Below are positions 60,234 through 64,000 of a DNA stretch of 64,000 bases, piece by piece (position 1 is the stretch's first letter; every line of letters begins with the position of its first letter). Location: assembly GCF_004801885.1 (NCBI RefSeq), contig NZ_SSSM01000006.1, positions 186,001-250,000 on the forward strand. The letters are read 5' to 3'. The position numbers were made by a program, and so were the translations under genes. The notes beneath the pieces are model-generated. The model had not been told where the DNA came from. It saw only the letters and a program-made list of their open reading frames with translations, and searched no databases. Source of the DNA: Naasia lichenicola (lineage in GTDB: Bacteria; Actinomycetota; Actinomycetes; Actinomycetales; Microbacteriaceae).

Positions 60234-60286
60234 TGTGTCCCTCCGAGGCTGAGTAGCTGTTGGCCAGGTTGTAGTCATGACGCCCC

Positions 60287-61570
60287 CTATGAGTCGGAGG
60301 GACTATCGACGATGCATTCGATCTCGAGGCGAAGACTTCCGTCCAACACCGAGTCGGCGTGCTTCCCTACCTTGCGGATAGCATCCCATGCGCCCGGATC
60401 CACACGGTTGCGCGCCACGCCCGATGTTTCGATCACGATCGGCACGATGAGCTTGCGCACGGCGCCGCTGTTCGGATCGCGGTCGCTCGGGCCGAGGGTC
60501 ACCCGGGCGGTGCGATCGGCACCGACGACCTTGACGCCCGACTCGCTGACGAGCAGCCAGATGGCCGACAGCAGGCCGTCGCGCTGGCGCGGGTCGAGAA
60601 GGCCGGCGAGGCTGTGCGGGTCGGACAGGGTGACGGCGGGCCCGAGCAGCTCGGACTCGCTGACGGCGTGGTAGAGCCAGGTCTCCCGCCGGCCCTCGAT
60701 GAGATGCAGGCGCAGCTCGGTCGCGAGCGACGCGGCGGTCTGGGCGACCTTGGCGTCGAGCGGCAGGGGAGTGCGACCGCTCGAAACGCCCTCGAGCAGC
60801 TGCTCGGCGGCGAGGTCGAGGCGAGCGAGCTCCTCCGAGGCCAGCATGCCGACGGCGTAGCGCGGGGCGGAGACGGTGCTCTGCACGAGCACCCGGTCGA
60901 GCTCCAGGGTGACCATGCGGCGGAACGATCGCACGATGAAGCAGCCGATGACGGCGGGCAGCACGGCCTGCGACAGCATGGCGAGCGTCGCGGACAGGCT
61001 GTCGGCCCGCACGTTGCCGTCCAGCAGATCGGCGATCAGCAGCAGCGCTCCGAAGACCACGGCGGTGCCGAGGACCTGGCGCAGTGGGCGGACGCCGACC
61101 AGCGCGAGCACCCCGACCCCAGCGGCGATCGAGGCTGTCGAGGTGCCCGACACGTCGTGCAGCGGCCAGACGGCGCCGAGGTCGAGGGCCACCACCAGCA
61201 GCAGGCCGAGCGCGTAGCCGATGAACATGCCGTCCGAGAGGCGGTCGTCGTTGCGGCGGATGACGACGAGCACCGATACGAGGAGCACGGCGTAGAGCAG
61301 CCAGGCGACCACCTCGGCGGCGGGGGCCGAGTAGAGCTCCCACTGCACGGTGAACTTGCCGAGGCTGAACACGGCGATGATGACGCAGACGATCATCGCG
61401 CCGAAGCCGAGGAAGGCGGTGCCGAGGCTGCCGGCGTTCTCGTCGATGATCCGAGAGCTGGCGAAGCCCGGGAGCTTGAGGGGCGAGCGCGCCTTGCGCT
61501 GGCCGCTGGCGACGACGCCGAGGGTGTTCTCCTCGACCTCGTTCTGCACGAGGCTGCTGATCGAGCTCAT
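60287..61570 (-). CDS. Membrane protein resembling a degenerate histidine kinase
   Basis: A 427-aa protein of unknown family. Residues 1-45 are a charged cytoplasmic stretch, about 50-220 hold six or so helices, then a soluble region follows. That region is built like the dimerisation and ATPase parts of a NarL-type kinase (SEELARLDLAAEQLLEGV then QRDGLLSAIWLLVSES where an N-box would be) but has no phospho-accepting His-Asp, no N-box Asn and no glycine-rich lid. The gene overlaps the authentic kinase by ATGA and is followed by its regulator, so it likely works as a pseudo-kinase or sensor subunit. This reading is inference. Confidence 0.65.
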   Translation of the reverse strand: MSSISSLVQNEVEENTLGVVASGQRKARSPLKLPGFASSRIIDENAGSLGTAFLGFGAMIVCVIIAVFSLGKFTVQWELYSAPAAEVVAWLLYAVLLVSVLVVIRRNDDRLSDGMFIGYALGLLLVVALDLGAVWPLHDVSGTSTASIAAGVGVLALVGVRPLRQVLGTAVVFGALLLIADLLDGNVRADSLSATLAMLSQAVLPAVIGCFIVRSFRRMVTLELDRVLVQSTVSAPRYAVGMLASEELARLDLAAEQLLEGVSSGRTPLPLDAKVAQTAASLATELRLHLIEGRRETWLYHAVSESELLGPAVTLSDPHSLAGLLDPRQRDGLLSAIWLLVSESGVKVVGADRTARVTLGPSDRDPNSGAVRKLIVPIVIETSGVARNRVDPGAWDAIRKVGKHADSVLDGSLRLEIECIVDSPSDS

Positions 61571-62817
61571 CGCGGGACCTCCAGGACGACGGTCGTGCCG
61601 GAACCCGGCGATGAGAAGACGCGGGCGTTGCCCCCGACCTCGCGGAGACGGGCGAGGACAGACTCCTTGAAGCCGAGGCGCTGGTCGCCGATGGTGGCGA
61701 TGTCGAAGCCGACGCCGGAATCGGTGACCATGGCGCGGATGGTGGTGTCGTCGTCGGTGATCGTCACATGCGCCTCGGAGACGCCGGCGTGCCGGCGGAC
61801 GTTCTCGAGGCATTCGGCGAGCGAGCCGAGGAAGGCGTCGAGCACGTCGCTGGGCAGCAGCACCTGTCCGGTGCCGTGCCAGCTGACGGCCAGGCCCATC
61901 CGGCCGAAGCGCTGCTTGACGTTCTCGAGCGTGTTGCCGAGGACCGACTCGGAGGTCGGCTTCTGCAGCGTGTAGTCGCCGCTCGACTTGGGGGAGGGGG
62001 TGCCGCCGAGGCGGAGCTGGCGGAGCAGGCGTGCGTCGTCCGCGGCCTGATGCTTGAGGGCGGATGAGCTGACGCCGACACCCGAGTGCGCGAGCAGCGT
62101 CAGGGTGGCCAGCACGGTGTCGTGCAGCAGTCGGGCGCCCTGCCGGCGCTGGGCCTCTGTCTCGCTGGCCTGGCGTTCGGTGCGGTGCGCGCGGCCGATG
62201 TTCGTGATCCGCCGAGCCGCTCGGAGCACTCCGGTGGCCAGCAGCGATCCGATCACGACCGCGATGGTCCAGCCCGCGAACAGGATCGCGATGCTGAGCG
62301 CAGCCGTCACGGTGCCGGACAGGGCGACTGCGGTGATGATCAGCGAGACGAGGAACGCGCCCGCGAGCACGATCATCCGGCCCAGCGAGATGGTGAGCAC
62401 GATCCCGACGGAGGCGATGACCCAGGCGGACAGCATCCGGATCGCCTCGACGGCTGAGTCGCTGAGCCCCGTGGGCGAGGCGAGGGTCCCGGTGATCGGA
62501 TAGAGCGCGCCGACGTTGCCGAGGTGGATGGTGAGGATCGCGAGGGATCCGGCCAGCACGGCAATGACGACCCACAGGATGGAGCGGCTCTGCCCCATCC
62601 GGTAGAGGGCGAAGGCGATGGCCGCGAACAGCGGTACCAGCAGCACGAGCAGAGGGGTGTCGACCGCGCCGGGCAGGACGAGGCAGATGAGTGCGACGAC
62701 GGTCCCTGCGAGCCCGATCGTGCGGGCGCTCCGCTGGATGAGCCGGTCGCGCTCCTTGACGATGCGTTCCATGATCTCCGGGTGGTAAGCGGGTCGGCTG
62801 AGCAGGTCGGCCGGCAT
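61567..62817 (-). CDS. Sensor histidine kinase
   Basis: A 416-aa kinase starting MPADLLSRPAYHPEI. Several helices (about 40-220) are followed by the histidine in RLLHDTVLATLTLLAHSG and an ATPase domain with N-box ECLENVRRHAG, DSGVGFD and a C-terminal GSGTTVVLEV. It is the only gene in this set with a complete kinase core. Overlaps the membrane protein gene by ATGA; one of two paralogous response regulators lies on each side. Signal unknown. Confidence 0.87.
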   Translation of the reverse strand: MPADLLSRPAYHPEIMERIVKERDRLIQRSARTIGLAGTVVALICLVLPGAVDTPLLVLLVPLFAAIAFALYRMGQSRSILWVVIAVLAGSLAILTIHLGNVGALYPITGTLASPTGLSDSAVEAIRMLSAWVIASVGIVLTISLGRMIVLAGAFLVSLIITAVALSGTVTAALSIAILFAGWTIAVVIGSLLATGVLRAARRITNIGRAHRTERQASETEAQRRQGARLLHDTVLATLTLLAHSGVGVSSSALKHQAADDARLLRQLRLGGTPSPKSSGDYTLQKPTSESVLGNTLENVKQRFGRMGLAVSWHGTGQVLLPSDVLDAFLGSLAECLENVRRHAGVSEAHVTITDDDTTIRAMVTDSGVGFDIATIGDQRLGFKESVLARLREVGGNARVFSSPGSGTTVVLEVPR

Positions 62818-62980
62818 GGCGGTCCTGATGGTCGCGGAGGCGTCGGGAAGCCGCCACGCGCAGACCGGTCGCGGCGACCTCGTCCATGGTGTCACCGGAA
62901 TGCCGGAAACGGGGGTCACGACGCGCAAACTCCAGAACCGGAGCACCCGGCAGGCGGGGCGAGAGGTGCTTAACGAGGAG

Positions 62981-63007
62981 GGGGCGTCGCTTGTTCAGCG
63001 ACGCCCC
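62981..63007 (-). terminator. Hairpin, possible terminator of the response regulator at 63373
   Basis: GGGGCGTCGC (62981-62990) pairs perfectly with GCGACGCCCC (62998-63007) around a 7-nt loop. On the minus strand it lies downstream of the 63373 gene and upstream of the kinase gene; the U-tract is poor. Confidence 0.5.
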
Positions 63008-63139
63008 GACGATTCCCCTCGGCGTCGGTCGCGATGCGACCGGTTGAATCCGCAGATCCGGATTGCGGTTCGACTCTAACCCGATGACGAGCCCGAGCGT
63101 CGAGGTTCCGCGTCGTTGTCGGCGTGTCCCGGTGTGTCG

Positions 63140-63159
63140 GAACTACAAAGCTGTAGTTC
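63140..63159. promoter_or_regulatory. Short palindrome, possible operator
   Basis: GAACTACA-AAGC-TGTAGTTC, 8-bp perfect arms, locally AT-richer than its surroundings. It lies about 320 nt upstream of the kinase start. Could be a regulator site or hairpin. Confidence 0.35.
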
Positions 63160-63201
63160 GAGCGATGCACGAGTCGAATCCTCGACGCGACTCAGCCATC
63201 T

Positions 63202-63324
63202 CTCGTTGGTCGAGTAGGCGCCCCGCGCCGTATCGAGACCGGTCGAACGGGAGGTGGCTTGAGAAGTCGTACCGACGCCGCACGGTCTCGAGACGGGCGC
63301 GGGGCGCCCTCCTCGACCAACGAG
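63202..63324. repeat. Large inverted repeat with arms of about 40 nt
   Basis: Left arm 63202-63240 begins CTCGTTGGTCGAG and ends TATCGAGACC; right arm 63284-63324 begins GGTCTCGAGACGG and ends CTCGACCAACGAG, almost its exact complement. This TCGTTGGTCGAG...CGAGACC unit is a known type of dispersed palindromic repeat in Microbacteriaceae and related actinobacteria; the attribution is from general knowledge, not a search. Confidence 0.8.
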
Positions 63325-63372
63325 GGATGGTCGCGAAGGCTCCTCGCGACATGACCGACGACGCACCGCGCC

Positions 63373-64000
63373 TTACTCGGGCGTGATCCAGCCCTCGCGG
63401 ATGGCGTGGCGGCGCAGGAGGATCTTGGTGCCGAGGTCGACGCCGATCGCACGGTACTTGCGGCGCGCGCGCTTGATGTAGCTCTTGATCGTCTCTTCGG
63501 TCGTGTTCATGTCGCTCGCGACCTCCTTGATGGAGCGTCCGGCGGCGTAGAGCACGAGAGCGCGGTGCTCCTGCTTGCCGAGGTTCGGCTCACCCGCGTT
63601 GTGGAAGTCGGCGAGCGCCCGCTGCACGGCATCCGAGAGCTGGGCGGACCCGCTGGCGGCGGCGTGCACGTTCGCGATCAGGCTGTCGGCGGACTCGGTC
63701 TTGGTGACGAAGGCGGCGGCGCCGGCCTGGATCGCACCGTAGATGGAGCCCGAGTCGGTGTGGCGGCTGATCACGATGGCCTCGGACCCCGCGGAGCGCA
63801 GCATCCGCAGCTTCGACGAGACCGGGATGTTGTCCTCGAGATTGAGATCGAGGATGACCACATCCACCGGGAACTCGGGGTGGGCGAGCAGCGCGCCCCA
63901 TGACGTCACGGTGGCGGCGACGGTGATTCCGGACTTCGGCGCTGCAAGGCGGGCTGCGAGACCGTCGAGGACCATCTGATGGTCATCGACAATGGCTACT
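63373..64000 (-). CDS. Response regulator with LuxR-like domain, 5' end outside window
   Basis: The frame is open to the right edge (reading VAIVDDHQMVLDG from the edge), so the start is outside; the receiver's acidic pair is visible. Phospho-acceptor Asp lies in VDVVILDLNL. The divergent LuxR-type DNA-binding domain has EETIKSYIKRARRKYR and ends LGTKILLRRHAIREGW. It is a clear paralogue of the regulator at 59577, sharing the HPEFPVDVV block and the whole C-terminal pattern. The switch-region Lys is in FVTKTES. Confidence 0.9.
   Translation of the reverse strand, partial: VAIVDDHQMVLDGLAARLAAPKSGITVAATVTSWGALLAHPEFPVDVVILDLNLEDNIPVSSKLRMLRSAGSEAIVISRHTDSGSIYGAIQAGAAAFVTKTESADSLIANVHAAASGSAQLSDAVQRALADFHNAGEPNLGKQEHRALVLYAAGRSIKEVASDMNTTEETIKSYIKRARRKYRAIGVDLGTKILLRRHAIREGWITPE

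Larger units (their letters stand above)
62818..63372. other. 555-nt gene-free region between kinase and second response regulator
   Basis: No supported gene. From left to right it holds the hairpin 62981-63007, the short palindrome 63140-63159 and the large inverted repeat 63202-63324. Open frames across it are short and follow the repeat sequence. Confidence 0.6.

Noticed and set aside
62816-63452. Several short frames in the gap before the last response regulator
   Set aside because: They follow the inverted repeat and lack start signals or recognisable domains.

Overview
The window is a high-GC chromosomal segment from an actinobacterium, most likely Microbacteriaceae (Microbacterium or a close relative; the genus cannot be proven from sequence alone). 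Pointers to this are the fused 2-oxoglutarate decarboxylase/dehydrogenase (Kgd), a GuaB1-type IMP dehydrogenase paralogue, a SigH/SigR-RsrA redox sigma module, the ftsE-ftsX-smpB-ssrA order, very tight ATGA/GTGA gene overlaps and many GTG starts. No prophage, insertion sequence, CRISPR array or ribosomal operon was seen. Most of the window is core metabolism and cell biology, with a few accessory modules.

Layout. 1-8.4 kb: end of an Nramp metal transporter, a DedA protein, tRNA-Leu(UAG), phosphofructokinase, and a LysR regulator divergent from the bifunctional proline catabolic enzyme PutA. 8.6-12 kb: two overlapping dynamin-like GTPases. 12-17.5 kb: a Tad pilus locus (tadA-tadB-tadC, then a pilin-like gene and three TadE/TadG-type pseudopilins), split by a reversed DUF4126 gene; both halves carry an identical DnaA-box-like motif at the same distance from the first start codon. 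17.5-23.4 kb: a NarL-type two-component pair with a palindromic operator, a small membrane protein, a flavin oxidoreductase, a MarR regulator with a large operator and an MFS pump. 23.5-30.1 kb: prfB, ftsE (with a remarkable 560-residue tail), ftsX, smpB, ssrA (tmRNA) and a thioredoxin. 30.1-37.6 kb: a MenC-like enolase, an MFS pump, the aroA-rsgA-hisN operon and the sigH-rsrA operon with a recognisable self-activated promoter. 37.8-43.3 kb: kgd and guaB1. 43.3-49.8 kb: an AbiEi/DUF559-like gene bracketed by related palindromes, two CNNM/CorC membrane proteins, an Old Yellow Enzyme, a HAD hydrolase with a microsatellite tail and NAD(P)H-hydrate dehydratase. 50-53 kb: a flavinylated redox cassette (FMN-binding lipoprotein, ApbE, RnfD-FNR fusion). 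53-59.4 kb: a polar amino acid ABC transporter, a GT87 glycosyltransferase, a thiamine-binding protein, a DoxX-like protein and an MFS pump. 59.5-64 kb: an unusual signalling locus with a histidine kinase, a membrane protein resembling a degenerate kinase, and two paralogous response regulators.

Two sequence-level themes recur. First, wherever genes converge with more than about 70 nt between them, the gap nearly always holds long, often perfect palindromes without U-tracts; some share sequence between loci. Second, tandem repeats with a 15-bp period (five codons) occur at four loci: the start of dedA, the ftsE tail and both sides of the amino acid ABC binding-protein gene.

The best candidates for something under-described are the kinase/pseudo-kinase/twin-regulator locus, the extended FtsE, the palindrome family and the flavinylation cassette.
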